A stretch of DNA of 64,000 nt from NCBI RefSeq assembly GCF_030435705.1, contig NZ_CP129382.1:2170001-2234000 (forward strand), given 5' to 3'. Of this stretch, positions 44,600-54,291 are shown in pieces. Position 1 is the stretch's first letter; every line of letters starts with the position of its first letter. The DNA comes from Rhizobium sp. SSA_523. GTDB lineage: Bacteria > Pseudomonadota > Alphaproteobacteria > Rhizobiales > Rhizobiaceae. The notes below the pieces were generated by a model. That model made no database searches and was not told where the DNA came from. It worked only from the letters and a program-made list of their open reading frames with translations. The position numbers and the translations under genes were made by a program.

Positions 44600-44642
44600 C
44601 CCTAAAATCCTTCTGAAGTGTGAACAAATCCTTACCGTGGTC

Positions 44643-44667
44643 AACAGCGGTCAGCGGACGGAGTTCC
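44643..44667 (-). promoter_or_regulatory. EcfG-type promoter of the 78-aa gene
   Basis: Minus-strand GGAAC-N16-TGTT, leader about 37 bases. Confidence 0.65.
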
Positions 44668-44873
44668 GTCCAACCGCTTTGGTGCGGTGGCAGACAATGA
44701 GGAATTTTCAGGGATAGTTCTGGCCCGTTGGAGCGCGAAATCGCAGCCGGGCAAGAGGATGACCGGGTTTGCAGCGCGTCACTCGCCGGGTGGCGGCCGC
44801 GCCCGGTGCGCGACGCGTTCCGCGTGAGCCATGCCCGGTGCAGGCCGGGTTACGACCCGGCCGCTGGGGCGTC

Positions 44874-45980
44874 CTAGAGACGCTGGGTGGTCTTCGGATC
44901 GAAAACCACCGCCTTGTCGAGATTGAGGACGAATTCGAAGGTCTGGCCCAAAGCCAGGGAGACATCCGCGCGAGTACGCGCCGTGAAGGGTTTGCCCTTG
45001 ACCTGGGCCGTGACGAATGTGTCGGAGCCGGTAGGCTCGACCATGGTCACCTGCGCCGCGATAGAACTTCTCTGCTGCGCCGAGGGATCGGCAAGGCTCG
45101 GATCGGTGATGGTTTCCGGCCGAAGGCCAAGAATGATCGCCTGGCCATCCTTTAGCGCCCCCGGCGCCACTGTTGCCGGAACAGGCACGGCAATCTCATC
45201 GCCTTCGAACAGCACGATCTTCTGATCGGCGCCCTCCCCGCGCACTTTGCCGTGGAGCATGTTCATCGCCGGCGAGCCCATGAAATCCGCGACGAAGATA
45301 TTGGCCGGCAGGTTGTAGATCTCGGCGGGCGTGCCGACCTGCTGGACGCTGCCTTCCTTCAGGACGACGATCTTGGTGGCCAGAGTCATGGCCTCGATCT
45401 GGTCATGCGTGACGTAGACGATCGTGGCATGGGTGTTCTGATGCAGCGCCTTGATCTCGGCGCGCACTTCCACGCGCAGTTTCGCATCGAGGTTGGACAG
45501 CGGCTCATCGAACAGGAAGACGCGCGGCTGGCGCACCAGGGCGCGCCCCATGGCCACGCGCTGACGCTGGCCGCCGGAGAGCTGGCTTGGCCGGCGTTTC
45601 AACAAATGCTCGATCTGGAGCGTGCGCGCGGCGACCTGGATCGCCTCCTCGCGCTCGGCTTTCGGCACGCCGCGCATCTCCAGCGCAAAACCGATATTCT
45701 CTTCCACCGTCATATTGGGATAGAGCGCATAGGACTGGAAGACCATGGCGATATCGCGCTTGGATGGATGGAGATTGGTCACCACCTCATCATCGATGAT
45801 GATATCGCCCGATGTCGGCGGCAGCAGGCCGGCAATCGAGTTCAAAAGCGTGGACTTGCCGCAGCCCGACGGGCCGACCAGGACGAGGAAGCCGCCCTTT
45901 TCCAGCTCGATATCGATGCCCTTGAGCACCTCGTTCGGGCCGATGGTCTTGCGCAGGTTCTTGATGTGAAGAAAGCTCAT
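44874..45980 (-). CDS. Sugar ABC transporter ATP-binding protein (MalK/UgpC type)
   Basis: 368 aa. Walker A GPSGCGKST, signature LSGGQRQRVAMGRAL, Walker B RVFLFDEPLSNLD, switch His in YVTHDQIEAM, and a C-terminal TOBE regulatory domain. It follows the second permease by five bases and would energise it. A GC hairpin (GGCCGGGT/ACCCGGCC) lies just after the stop. Confidence 0.93.
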   Translation of the reverse strand: MSFLHIKNLRKTIGPNEVLKGIDIELEKGGFLVLVGPSGCGKSTLLNSIAGLLPPTSGDIIIDDEVVTNLHPSKRDIAMVFQSYALYPNMTVEENIGFALEMRGVPKAEREEAIQVAARTLQIEHLLKRRPSQLSGGQRQRVAMGRALVRQPRVFLFDEPLSNLDAKLRVEVRAEIKALHQNTHATIVYVTHDQIEAMTLATKIVVLKEGSVQQVGTPAEIYNLPANIFVADFMGSPAMNMLHGKVRGEGADQKIVLFEGDEIAVPVPATVAPGALKDGQAIILGLRPETITDPSLADPSAQQRSSIAAQVTMVEPTGSDTFVTAQVKGKPFTARTRADVSLALGQTFEFVLNLDKAVVFDPKTTQRL

Positions 45981-45985
45981 GGCAC

Positions 45986-46867
45986 TTATCCCTTGACGGC
46001 GCCGGCCATGAGGCCGCGCACGAAATAGCGTCCGGCGACGATGTAGACGAACAGCGTTGGCAGTGCCGCAAAGACGGCGGCGGCCATGTCCACATTGTAT
46101 TCCTTGACGCCCGTGGAGGAGGAAACGAGGTTGTTCAACGCCACCGTCATCGGCGAGGCGGCACCGGAGGAGAAGGAGACGCCGAACAGGAAATCGTTCC
46201 AGATATTGGTGAACTGGTAGATGATCGTGACCACGATGATCGGTCCGGACGTCGGCAGCAGGATGCGCCAGAAGATCCGGAAGAAGCCGGCGCCATCCAT
46301 CATGGCGGCCTTGATCAGCTCGTCCGGAAAGGCCTCGTAGTAATTGCGGAAGAACAGCGTGGTAAAGCCGAGACCGTAGATGACATGGACGAAGATGAGG
46401 CCGCCGGTGGTATTGGCAATGCCCAGGAAGCCGAGGACCCGGGCCATGGGAATGAGGACGGCCTGGAAGGGGATGAAGCAGGCAAACAGCATCATGCCGA
46501 AGACGATCTTATGGCCGGGAAAGCGCCACTTCGTCAGCACATAGCCGTTCAGCGCCCCCAGCAGCGTCGAGATGAGCACCGCCGGCACCACCATCTTGAT
46601 CGAATTCCAGAAATAGCCCTTGATCCCGCCGCAGGTCACGCCGATGCAGGCCTCGCCCCAGGCCTTCACCCAGGCATCCGCCGAAGGCGCCGTGGGCAGC
46701 GCCAGCATGTTGCCGCCGCGGATCTCGTCGAGCGATTTCAGCGAGGTCGTCAGCATGACATAGAGCGGCAGGAGATAGACCAGCGCCAGGATCAGCAGGA
46801 GCCCGTAGATGACGAAGCGCGCGGTTCTGGCTGAGCCCGCGCTGACGGTTTCGGTTGCGGCGCTCAT
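45986..46867 (-). CDS. Sugar ABC transporter permease (MalG type)
   Basis: 293 aa with six helices and the EAA loop DELIKAAMMDGAGFFRIFWRI near residue 190. The C-terminus is long and hydrophobic. The start ATG overlaps the stop of the first permease gene (TGATG). It forms the membrane channel with the MalF-type protein. Confidence 0.93.
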   Translation of the reverse strand: MSAATETVSAGSARTARFVIYGLLLILALVYLLPLYVMLTTSLKSLDEIRGGNMLALPTAPSADAWVKAWGEACIGVTCGGIKGYFWNSIKMVVPAVLISTLLGALNGYVLTKWRFPGHKIVFGMMLFACFIPFQAVLIPMARVLGFLGIANTTGGLIFVHVIYGLGFTTLFFRNYYEAFPDELIKAAMMDGAGFFRIFWRILLPTSGPIIVVTIIYQFTNIWNDFLFGVSFSSGAASPMTVALNNLVSSSTGVKEYNVDMAAAVFAALPTLFVYIVAGRYFVRGLMAGAVKG

Positions 46868-47790
46868 CAGTGCTTCTCCCGCAGTTCGGAATAGAGATAG
46901 GGAACGATGATGGCGGTGATACCCATCAGCATCATCACGGCACTGGCCGAGCCCACCGCCATTTGCGACCGCGTGAAGGTATAGGAATACATGAAGGTGG
47001 AAGGCAGTTCTGTGGCATTGCCCGGTCCGCCGCCCGTCAGGGCAATCACCAGGTCATAGGACTTGATCGCCATATGCGCGAGCACGATGAAGGCCGAGAG
47101 GAAGACCGGCCGCAGCATGGGAATGATGATGCGCCGGTAGATGGCGGTTGCCGGTGCGCCGTCGATCTGCGCCGCCCGGATGATTTCGCCGTCAATGCCG
47201 CGCAAGCCGGCGAGGAACATGGCCATCACAAAGCCGGAGGCCTGCCAGACGCCGGCGATCACCACCGTGTAGATCGCCATGTCCGGATTGACCAGCCAGT
47301 CGAAGCGGAAATCCTCGAAACCCCAGCTGCGCACCGTGTTCTCCAGGCCGAGGCCCGGATTGAGGAACCATTTCCACGCCGTGCCGGTCACCACGAAGGA
47401 CAGGGCCATGGGATAGAGAAAGATCGGCCGCAATACGCCTTCGCCGCGGATGCGCTGGTCGAGCAGGATGGCGAGGCTGAGACCGATGGCGATGCAGATG
47501 CCGATATAGAGCGTGCCGAAAATGGCGAGGTTCTTCATCGCCATGTACCAGTTCGGCTGCGACCACAGCCGCGCATAGGCATCAAAGCCCGCCAGCTTGT
47601 AGACCGGCAGGATGCGCGATGTCGTGAAGGAGAGATAGACGGTCCAGAGAATGAAGCCGTAGACGAAGATAAGGATGATGGCGAAGGAGGGCGCCAGGAC
47701 GATCTTCGGCAGGATGTCGCGGGCGCGGTCCGCCAGGCCCTGGCGCGGACGGCTCACCGTGACCGCAGGTATCGGTTCGATATTTGTCAT
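46867..47790 (-). CDS. Sugar ABC transporter permease (MalF type)
   Basis: 307 aa permease. Helices start at ILPKIVLAPSFAIILIFVYGFIL, and the EAA loop reads GEIIRAAQIDGAPATAIYRRI. The frame is open far upstream, but GGAGG five bases before the second of two adjacent ATGs sets the start. It lies 120 bases after the binding-protein stop. Confidence 0.92.
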   Translation of the reverse strand: MTNIEPIPAVTVSRPRQGLADRARDILPKIVLAPSFAIILIFVYGFILWTVYLSFTTSRILPVYKLAGFDAYARLWSQPNWYMAMKNLAIFGTLYIGICIAIGLSLAILLDQRIRGEGVLRPIFLYPMALSFVVTGTAWKWFLNPGLGLENTVRSWGFEDFRFDWLVNPDMAIYTVVIAGVWQASGFVMAMFLAGLRGIDGEIIRAAQIDGAPATAIYRRIIIPMLRPVFLSAFIVLAHMAIKSYDLVIALTGGGPGNATELPSTFMYSYTFTRSQMAVGSASAVMMLMGITAIIVPYLYSELREKH

Positions 47791-47912
47791 CATGACCTCC
47801 GGCCGTCGGCCAGATCCGTGTGCTGGAGAATACGGCCGGTTCGCCTGCCGCTTCATTGGAAAATGGCCGGGACAGGATCCCGGCCACGCGATGGCAATTA
47901 CCCTGGAAGGGC

Positions 47913-49169
47913 TTACTTTGCGGCAGCAACCGCTTCCGGCAGGCGCTTCAGAGCGTCGTCGGTCGAGATCTGACCGTTGAGATGCTGCGTCACGACGTCG
48001 AAGACGGCTTCCTTGACAGCCGAAGGCTGGGCGTAGCCATGAGCGAGCGAGCCCATCAGCGTGCCTTTCTCGGCAGCTTCGGCAACGTCCTGGATGCCCT
48101 TCTTGCCGCAATCGTCGAACTGATCGCCGGGCACGTCCGTACGGGCCGGAACAGAACCCTTGACCGTGTTGAAGGCGATCTGGAAGGCCGGATCCTCGAC
48201 GGCAGATGCCATCTTCAGCTGCGCGTCGCGCTTGTCGTCACCCACGTCGAACATCACGAACTGGTCGGCGTTGAAAAGCACATTGCCCTGCGTGCCGGGG
48301 AAGCGGATGCAGACGAAGTCCTCGCCCGGCTTCTTGTTGGCGCGCAGGAATTCGCCCTTTGCCCAATCGCCCATTTCCTGAGCGCCTGCTTTGCCTTCGA
48401 TGACGAGGGCGGAGGTCAGGTTCCAGTCGCGGCCGGAGAAGTTGGGATCGAGATAGGTCTTCAGCTTCGACATATTGTCGAAGACCTTGCGCATCGTATC
48501 GCCGCTGAGGGCTGCGGTATCGAGTTCAAGCACGGCCTTCTTGTAGAAATCCGCACCGCCGACGGAGAGGACAACGGCCTCCCACAGCGTGCCGTCCTGC
48601 CAGGGCTGACCGCCATGTGCCAGCGGAATGATGCCCTGCGACTTGAAGTTGTCGAGCATGGCGACCAGTTCGTCGAAATTGGTCGGAGCCTTGCCGCCGG
48701 CCTTGTCGAGCGCGGCCTTGTTGATCCACAGCCAGTTGGTGGAATGGATATTGACCGGCGCCGCGATCCAGTTGCCGTCATACTTGGCAAATTCCTGCAG
48801 GGCCACCGGGATGACCTTTTCCCAACCCTGCTTCTCAGCCACGTCGTTGAGATTGCCGACAACACCCATTTCCGCCCAGTCGCGGATGTCGAAGCCGAGC
48901 ATCTGAACGGCCGTCGGCGGATCGCCGGAGGTGACGCGGGCACGCAGCGCCGTCATGGCCTGGACGCCGGAACCGCCGGCAACCGGCATGTCCTTCCAGG
49001 AGACGCCTTCCTTCTGAAGGTTTTCCTTCAGCACGTTCAGCGCGGCGGCTTCGCCGCCTGCCGTCCACCAGTGCAGAACTTCAACATTTTCCTGCGCCTT
49101 GGCGGCACCGGCGGCAATGGCAATCATCGCAGCACCGGCTGCGAGCGTCTTGATAGAGCAAATATTCAT
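47913..49169 (-). CDS. Sugar ABC transporter substrate-binding protein, glucose/mannose-like
   Basis: 418 aa periplasmic protein. Signal peptide ends near AAKAQ, then [20 protein letters not shown] and [21 protein letters not shown] (each within family text of the glucose/galactose/mannose-binding group), and [16 protein letters not shown]. The ligand is inferred from this resemblance. Start is behind GGGAG. First gene of the operon; LacI-type operator candidates lie in the shared upstream region. Confidence 0.9.
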   Translation of the reverse strand: MNICSIKTLAAGAAMIAIAAGAAKAQENVEVLHWWTAGGEAAALNVLKENLQKEGVSWKDMPVAGGSGVQAMTALRARVTSGDPPTAVQMLGFDIRDWAEMGVVGNLNDVAEKQGWEKVIPVALQEFAKYDGNWIAAPVNIHSTNWLWINKAALDKAGGKAPTNFDELVAMLDNFKSQGIIPLAHGGQPWQDGTLWEAVVLSVGGADFYKKAVLELDTAALSGDTMRKVFDNMSKLKTYLDPNFSGRDWNLTSALVIEGKAGAQEMGDWAKGEFLRANKKPGEDFVCIRFPGTQGNVLFNADQFVMFDVGDDKRDAQLKMASAVEDPAFQIAFNTVKGSVPARTDVPGDQFDDCGKKGIQDVAEAAEKGTLMGSLAHGYAQPSAVKEAVFDVVTQHLNGQISTDDALKRLPEAVAAAK

Positions 49170-49215
49170 CGAGAATCTCCCTAAAGCTCCGGGCTCCTCT
49201 CCGGATGCTGCGGAT

Positions 49216-49230
49216 TTATAACGATACAAA
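49216..49230. promoter_or_regulatory. Weak second operator candidate for the LacI regulator
   Basis: TTATAACGATACAAA agrees with the better palindrome near lacI at 11 of 15 positions and lies about 50 bases before the binding-protein ATG. Confidence 0.4.
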
Positions 49231-49357
49231 AGGGCGGAGTGTCAACCCGGGATAGGTGTATTTTCGATAATCACTGCGCCCGTAAAGGCGCTGTCCACGA
49301 CCATTTTGCCTACCATTTTTAGGGTATGGACTTTTACCCTTCGGGGGAGGATATGAT

Positions 49358-49372
49358 TTGAAACGATTTCAA
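49358..49372. promoter_or_regulatory. LacI-family operator candidate
   Basis: Perfect inverted repeat TTGAAA-CGA-TTTCAA, 35 bases before the lacI start. The palindrome with central CG fits LacI-family sites. Confidence 0.62.
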
Positions 49373-49407
49373 GACAGGGTTGGGAGCCCCTGTCGGAGGG
49401 GAAGAGG

Positions 49408-50478
49408 ATGACGCTCGAGGAGGTTGGCGGCCGCAAGCGCGGCACGGCGCGCGCGCAGAAGGCCGGCGAAGCGGAGACTGTCGCTGCCGATGGCAAGCCG
49501 ACGCTGCGGACCATTGCCGCGATGGCCGGTCTGGCGGTGACGACCGTTTCGCGGGCGCTGGCAGGCGATCCCCACATCGCCCTTGAGACGCGCGAGCGCG
49601 TCCAGACCATTGCCCGCCAGCTCGGCTACATGCCGGACCGCGCGGCGCAGCGTCTTCGGACCGGCCGCACCAATGTCATCAGCCTCATCCTCGATCCGCA
49701 CGAGGAAATTCTCGGCTATGCCACATCGATGATCAACGGCGTGACGGAGGCGCTGCGCAACACCCAGTACCACCTGGTGATCACGCCGCATTTCTCCGAC
49801 CGTCCGCAAATCGAGCCGATCACCCATATCGTGCGCAACCGCATGGCCGACGGCGTCATCTTCACCCGCACGGAGCCTTTGGATGAGCGGGTCAAAATGC
49901 TGACGGAGAAGGCCTTCCCCTTCGTCTGCCATGGCCGCACCGAACTGGCGACGGCGCATCCCTTCGTTGACTACGACAATTACGCCTTTGCCTACCAGGC
50001 CGCCCGACGCCTGACCGATACCGGCTGCCGCAAGCTTTCGATCATCCTGCCGCCCGGTCGCTTCACCTTTGCCCAACATATGCGGCACGGCTTCATGACG
50101 GCCATCCGCGAGGAGGGCCTGCCGTTCGAAATTCCGCAATCCGTGACGCTGGACAGCAAGTCCGACGAGATCCGCAACTGCTATTTCGAGCTCTTCGGCC
50201 GGCCTGACCGTCCCGACGGCGTCGTCTGCGGCGGGGAAGTGATTGCCATGGCCGTCATGGCGGCAGCCTATGATCATGGTCTTGATCTCGGCCGCGACGT
50301 GCATATCGTCACGAAACAGACATCGGGCCTCTTCGACCAGGTCAGGCCGCGCATTCCAACCATTTATGAAGATCTCGCCGAAGCGGGACGCCTGATGGGG
50401 GAATTGCTGCTCAGGCAGATCGGCCAGAAGCGGCCGGTGGAAGAGCTTCAGCATTTGCAGACGGTGACCGGCTTCTAG
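49408..50478 (+). CDS. LacI family transcriptional regulator
   Basis: 356 aa. The helix-turn-helix LRTIAAMAGLAVTTVSRALAGD lies unusually late (residues about 33-54), after a basic disordered leader, and the hinge LGYMPDRAAQRLRTGRTN leads to a periplasmic-binding-like sugar domain. It is divergent from the sugar importer and probably represses it and itself. GGGGAAGAGG directly precedes the ATG; an internal start that trims the leader is possible. Confidence 0.9.
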   Translation: MTLEEVGGRKRGTARAQKAGEAETVAADGKPTLRTIAAMAGLAVTTVSRALAGDPHIALETRERVQTIARQLGYMPDRAAQRLRTGRTNVISLILDPHEEILGYATSMINGVTEALRNTQYHLVITPHFSDRPQIEPITHIVRNRMADGVIFTRTEPLDERVKMLTEKAFPFVCHGRTELATAHPFVDYDNYAFAYQAARRLTDTGCRKLSIILPPGRFTFAQHMRHGFMTAIREEGLPFEIPQSVTLDSKSDEIRNCYFELFGRPDRPDGVVCGGEVIAMAVMAAAYDHGLDLGRDVHIVTKQTSGLFDQVRPRIPTIYEDLAEAGRLMGELLLRQIGQKRPVEELQHLQTVTGF

Positions 50479-50486
50479 GGTCCAGC

Positions 50487-50580
50487 AAAAGTGCGTCAGC
50501 GGTTTTGCGTCCGGACTGCGTAAAAACCAAAGCGATAGAGCATTTCAGGTGATCCCGTTTTTACCGGAAATACTCTCTAG
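50487..50580. repeat. Rhizobial-type intergenic repeat candidate
   Basis: The sequence around GCGGTTTTGCGTCCGG and TGCGTAAAAACC resembles an intergenic repeat I recall from many rhizobial genomes. It ends in an inverted repeat (AGAGCATTTC/GAAATACTCT, one mismatch, 20-base loop). It lies between the lacI and asnB genes. Recognition from memory only. Confidence 0.45.
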
Positions 50581-50704
50581 GGCCAGGATCCGATCGGGTT
50601 TGCGCCCTGTTAACCCTGGCGGCAGGAGGCCTGCCGAGATTTAAAGGGCTGACAAGACATCCTGCGGTAAGGCTGCGGGATCAGATTGTCACGAAGGATG
50701 CGAC

Positions 50705-52663
50705 ATGTGTGGCTTTGCCGGCTTTTGCCATGCCGACCTTCCCGTAATGGATCGCGAGCCGCTTCTGCACGCGATGGGCAGGGCGATTGCCCATCGGGGA
50801 CCCGATGCCAGCGGCCTGTGGATGGATGAACATTGCGGCCTGTCGCATGTCCGCCTGTCCGTCGTTGGCCTCGAGGACGGACAGCAGCCGATGGAAAGCG
50901 GCGCAAGCCAGCTCGTCATCGCCTTCAACGGGGAAATCTTCAACTATGTCGAACTGCGCGACCAATTGGCGGCATCCGGCCGCCGCTTCCGCACGGCGAG
51001 CGATACGGAAGTCATCCTGGCGCTCTACGAGACCTACGGCGAGGATTGCCTGCAGCATCTGAACGGCGATTTCGCCTTCGCGCTTTACGACCGGCGGGCT
51101 CGGCGTCTGCTGCTGGCGCGCGACCGGATGGGCGTCAGGCCCTTGTTTTACATGCGCCGGGGCCGCGGCCTGGCTTTCGCATCGGAAGCCAAGGCGCTCC
51201 TGGAACTGCCGGACTACATGCCGGCGCTCGACCCGATAGCGCTCGATCAGATCTTCACCCTCTGGTCGCCGATACCGCCCCGAACCCTGTTCAAGGATAT
51301 TTCGGAACTGGAACCCGGCCATTTCATGGTCGTGACGGCCGACAGGATCGAGATCAAATCCTATTGGCAACTCGATTACCCGGATGCCGGCGACAGTCCC
51401 CCGGTGACGGAGGATGCGGCTGTCGAGTCAGTCGGTGCCCTGCTCGGCGATGCCGTCCGCATCCGCATGCGCGCCGATGTCAAGGTCAGCGCCTATCTCT
51501 CCGGGGGGCTCGATTCCTCGCTCATCTGCGCGCTGGCCGCGCCCCTGGCGCCACAAGGCCTGCACAGCTTCTCCGTCACCTTCGACAGCGCCGAACATGA
51601 TGAGAGCCGTTTCCAGACATTGGTGGCCGAGAGCCTTGGCACCCGTCACCATTCGGCCTCCTGCGGCCCGGATGCGATTGCCGCGGTCTTCGAAGCGGTG
51701 ATTGCCGCAACAGAACTGCCGATCCTGCGCACGGCCCCGGCGCCGCTCTATTCCCTCGCCGGATCCGTGCGCGACAATGGCATGAAGGTCGTTCTGACGG
51801 GCGAAGGTGCCGACGAGATCTTCGGTGGCTACGATATCTTCCGCGAGGCAAAGCTGCGGCGCTTCTGCGCGCGCCAGCCGGCATCCCTTCGGCGACCGCT
51901 GCTGTTTCACAGGCTCTACCCCTACCTTCCCGGCCTGCAGAACCAGTCGGCCGATTATCTGGCCGCCTTTTTCGGGACGAGAAGCGACCGGCTGGACGAC
52001 CCGCTCTTTTCGCATCGCCCGCGCCTGCGCAACACGGCAGGGACCAAGCTTTTCTATTCCGATGCGCTGCGCGCACAGCTTGCCGGCTATGATGCGGCAG
52101 AGGAGCTTGTGGAAAAGCTTCCGGACCGCTTCGGCAAATGGGATCCGCTCCACCAGGCGCAATATCTGGAGACGCGTTTCCTGCTGCCGGGCTACATCCT
52201 TTCCAGCCAGGGCGACCGGATCGCCATGGCGCATGGCGTGGAAGGCCGTTTTCCCTATCTCGACCATCGGGTGGTGGAGCTGGCCTCCCGCCTGCCGCCG
52301 CAGCTGAAGGTCAAGGGTCTGACCGAAAAGCACGTTCTTCGGGAAGTGGCACGCCGCCACCTGCCGGAAGTCATCAAGAAGCGCCCGAAGCAACCTTATC
52401 GCGCACCCGACAGCGCCTCCTTCCGGGGCGAACCGGGCCAGCGTCTTCTCGAAACCTATCTATCCGGCGATGCCGTTCGTACCGCCGGCCTCTTCTCAAG
52501 CCCGGCTGTCGACAAGCTGATGGCGAAGGCGGCACGGCATCCCCTGGCCGGCTTTCGCGACAATGCCGCGCTGGTCGGAATGCTCTCCACCCAGATCTGG
52601 AGCGCCCGTTTTCTTGAGCGAAGGCAGGCGTCTGGCGCTTTTCTCGGATCAAACGCCGGATGA
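50705..52663 (+). CDS. asnB: Asparagine synthase (glutamine-hydrolysing)
   Basis: 652 aa. N-terminal class II glutaminase with the catalytic Cys at position 2 (MCGFAGFCHA), HRGPDASG and FNGEIFNY; then the ATP-pyrophosphatase domain with YLSGGLDSSLICAL and TGEGADEIFGGY. It makes asparagine or a related amide. AAGGA lies six bases before the ATG. Monocistronic between intergenic gaps. In rhizobia similar proteins sometimes make unusual amides, so the product may not be free asparagine. Confidence 0.92.
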   Translation: MCGFAGFCHADLPVMDREPLLHAMGRAIAHRGPDASGLWMDEHCGLSHVRLSVVGLEDGQQPMESGASQLVIAFNGEIFNYVELRDQLAASGRRFRTASDTEVILALYETYGEDCLQHLNGDFAFALYDRRARRLLLARDRMGVRPLFYMRRGRGLAFASEAKALLELPDYMPALDPIALDQIFTLWSPIPPRTLFKDISELEPGHFMVVTADRIEIKSYWQLDYPDAGDSPPVTEDAAVESVGALLGDAVRIRMRADVKVSAYLSGGLDSSLICALAAPLAPQGLHSFSVTFDSAEHDESRFQTLVAESLGTRHHSASCGPDAIAAVFEAVIAATELPILRTAPAPLYSLAGSVRDNGMKVVLTGEGADEIFGGYDIFREAKLRRFCARQPASLRRPLLFHRLYPYLPGLQNQSADYLAAFFGTRSDRLDDPLFSHRPRLRNTAGTKLFYSDALRAQLAGYDAAEELVEKLPDRFGKWDPLHQAQYLETRFLLPGYILSSQGDRIAMAHGVEGRFPYLDHRVVELASRLPPQLKVKGLTEKHVLREVARRHLPEVIKKRPKQPYRAPDSASFRGEPGQRLLETYLSGDAVRTAGLFSSPAVDKLMAKAARHPLAGFRDNAALVGMLSTQIWSARFLERRQASGAFLGSNAG

Positions 52664-52702
52664 ACCAGTTTGGTCTTGGCAAACAGCAAAGAGGAGATGC
52701 TC

Positions 52703-52921
52703 ATGGCCAACGCCAATTCGAAACATATCGGAGCCGGCGCTCAGGGCAAGCAAAGCGGAACCGGTGCGATGACGGACATCGACAAGGACAAGCTGCCGGA
52801 CAACATGGTCCTGTCCAATCGTGACAAGGCGCAGCATTCCCGCGAGCGGGGGCTGGACAGCAAGATGATCCAGAACGAGCAATATCATGACCAGGAAGCC
52901 AATCATCTCACCGATGATTAA
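52703..52921 (+). CDS. Uncharacterised hydrophilic small protein
   Basis: 72 aa: ANANSKHIGAGAQGKQSGTG leads into charged text (DIDKDKLPDNMVLSNRDKAQ) and DQEANHLTDD. Probably disordered. GAGGAG lies six bases before the ATG. It begins 39 bases after asnB, and I found no GGAAC site, so it may be read with asnB. Confidence 0.68.
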   Translation: MANANSKHIGAGAQGKQSGTGAMTDIDKDKLPDNMVLSNRDKAQHSRERGLDSKMIQNEQYHDQEANHLTDD

Positions 52922-53339
52922 GAATTTGCTCACCTTCACGAGGTCCTGATCCCGCCAGCGTTGCATTTGTCCTGAATGGGCGTAACCTGACGCATAATCA
53001 CTCCCGTCGGACCGTCGCGGGTCCGGCGGAGGGTGACGGCGACCGCGGGCGGATGGACAGCCTTGCCGACCGATCCGGTCCGCATCCAACCACCATCTGA
53101 CCGGCATTCGCGACATGAACATGCAACAATTGGCATGTACTTAAGACAGACGCATCCAGGATAAACAGGCAAGACAGCAGCATTCTGGGAATGGACAAGC
53201 ATCCGCGCCAGGACCGAGGAGGTCGGCGTGGGACGGGGAAGACCATCGCACTCCTGCCAGGGTCTTTTGACAGTCAAGAATCTAAGCCAAATGGACCAAG
53301 AGCGGCAGCCTTTCGGGCGAGTGGCTCGGGGAGGTAATC
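52922..53339. other. 418-base gap without a recognised gene
   Basis: Contains only short frames without ribosome sites and a small GC hairpin (GGACC/GGTCC). No promoter of the GGAAC type and no RNA structure with a T run seen. Confidence 0.5.
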
Positions 53340-53537
53340 GTGACGTCTGAGCGCATAGACATTGCTTTGGAGCCGCAGGATCTGAGGGTCCTGCAATCCT
53401 GCCTGGACGATATCCGGCGCAAACGCGGCCTGTCCAGTGATGAGCCGGAGACCCGCAGCCTCGCGGCGCGCATGATCGAACTTTATCAGTCGGGGATAAG
53501 GGATCCGCGAGAACTTGCCCAGCAGGTGGGCGTCTGA
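53340..53537 (+). CDS. Uncharacterised small helical protein
   Basis: 65 aa with GTG start behind GGGGAGG: DLRVLQSCLDDIRRKRGLSS and SLAARMIELYQSGIRDPREL. Resembles small rhizobial hypothetical proteins that end in RDPREL-type text. Function unknown. Confidence 0.62.
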   Translation: MTSERIDIALEPQDLRVLQSCLDDIRRKRGLSSDEPETRSLAARMIELYQSGIRDPRELAQQVGV

Positions 53538-53633
53538 CGCATGCCGCGCGGAAGCGGTTTGCCGGAGTGCCGGCAATCAAGCGTGTGGCGCGAGGTTTAC
53601 CGCTCGCGAAAGGCTGGGAAAGGCTAGCCGATC

Positions 53634-54140
53634 TTATCGCTTCGCCTGCAGGTCCCGCTCATCCCGCATCAGATACAGGCGCGTGATGACGTCGAGATGC
53701 GTCTCCAGCCAGGCGGCCATGGCCACTTCTTCGGAAAGAATGCGCTGCAGCACGTCGCGGGCCTCGCTGTCGCCGATTTCATCCGCCGCCGCGATCAGCA
53801 CACGATAAAGCGCAATCTCGTTATGTTCGAAAGCATAGGCGGCCATCGTCGTCTTGACCACTTCGTCGCCGGAGAACACCGAGCCCATGCCCTGCGCCGC
53901 CGCCGAAATGCGGCCGGTCAGATCGCGCAGCACGGGCCTGCCGCGATCCGAGCGATCGAGCAGCGTCCCCAGCGATTCGACCTGCGCTTCGGTCTCCGCA
54001 AGATGCTGCTGCAGCTTCTGCGTCAGTTCGGGATAGCTCTCGATGCGGTTGATCTGTCCCCGCAAAAGGCCCGTTGCCTGAACTTCCATGGCATGGGCAT
54101 CGCGAAGCCAGCCGAGGAAATGTTCGACCGAATGGGTCAT
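53634..54140 (-). CDS. YciE/YciF-like ferritin-fold protein (DUF892)
   Basis: 168 aa, second DUF892-like protein of the window: HFLGWLRDAHAMEVQATGLL, YPELTQKLQQHLAETEAQ and AYAFEHNEIALYRVLIAAAD carry the Glu/His pattern of the four-helix bundle. The frame is open 90 codons upstream, but GGAGG and an EcfG-type promoter precede this ATG. Divergent from the proline-rich small gene. Confidence 0.86.
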   Translation of the reverse strand: MTHSVEHFLGWLRDAHAMEVQATGLLRGQINRIESYPELTQKLQQHLAETEAQVESLGTLLDRSDRGRPVLRDLTGRISAAAQGMGSVFSGDEVVKTTMAAYAFEHNEIALYRVLIAAADEIGDSEARDVLQRILSEEVAMAAWLETHLDVITRLYLMRDERDLQAKR

Positions 54141-54176
54141 GGGCAAGGACCTCCGATATCTTTCTCGCCGGAAATG

Positions 54177-54201
54177 AACGTTATTGCCGGTGCTTGGTTC
54201 C
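54177..54201 (-). promoter_or_regulatory. EcfG-type promoter of the second DUF892 gene
   Basis: Minus-strand GGAAC-N16-CGTT, leader about 30 bases. Confidence 0.75.
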
Positions 54202-54239
54202 TCTCCACAGGAGGCTGCCTCGGCCACCCCTTTTTGATC

Positions 54240-54264
54240 GGAACGATTGCTTGCTGCTGGAGTT
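54240..54264 (+). promoter_or_regulatory. EcfG-type promoter of the proline-rich small gene
   Basis: GGAAC-N16-AGTT, leader about 21 bases; the divergent site lies 38 bases away. Confidence 0.6.
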
Positions 54265-54291
54265 GAACACCCAAAGGCCAAGGAGAGCAAG

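Noticed and set aside
53000..53040. GC hairpin in the 418-base gap as a terminator or small RNA
   Set aside because: No T run follows and no promoter was seen.
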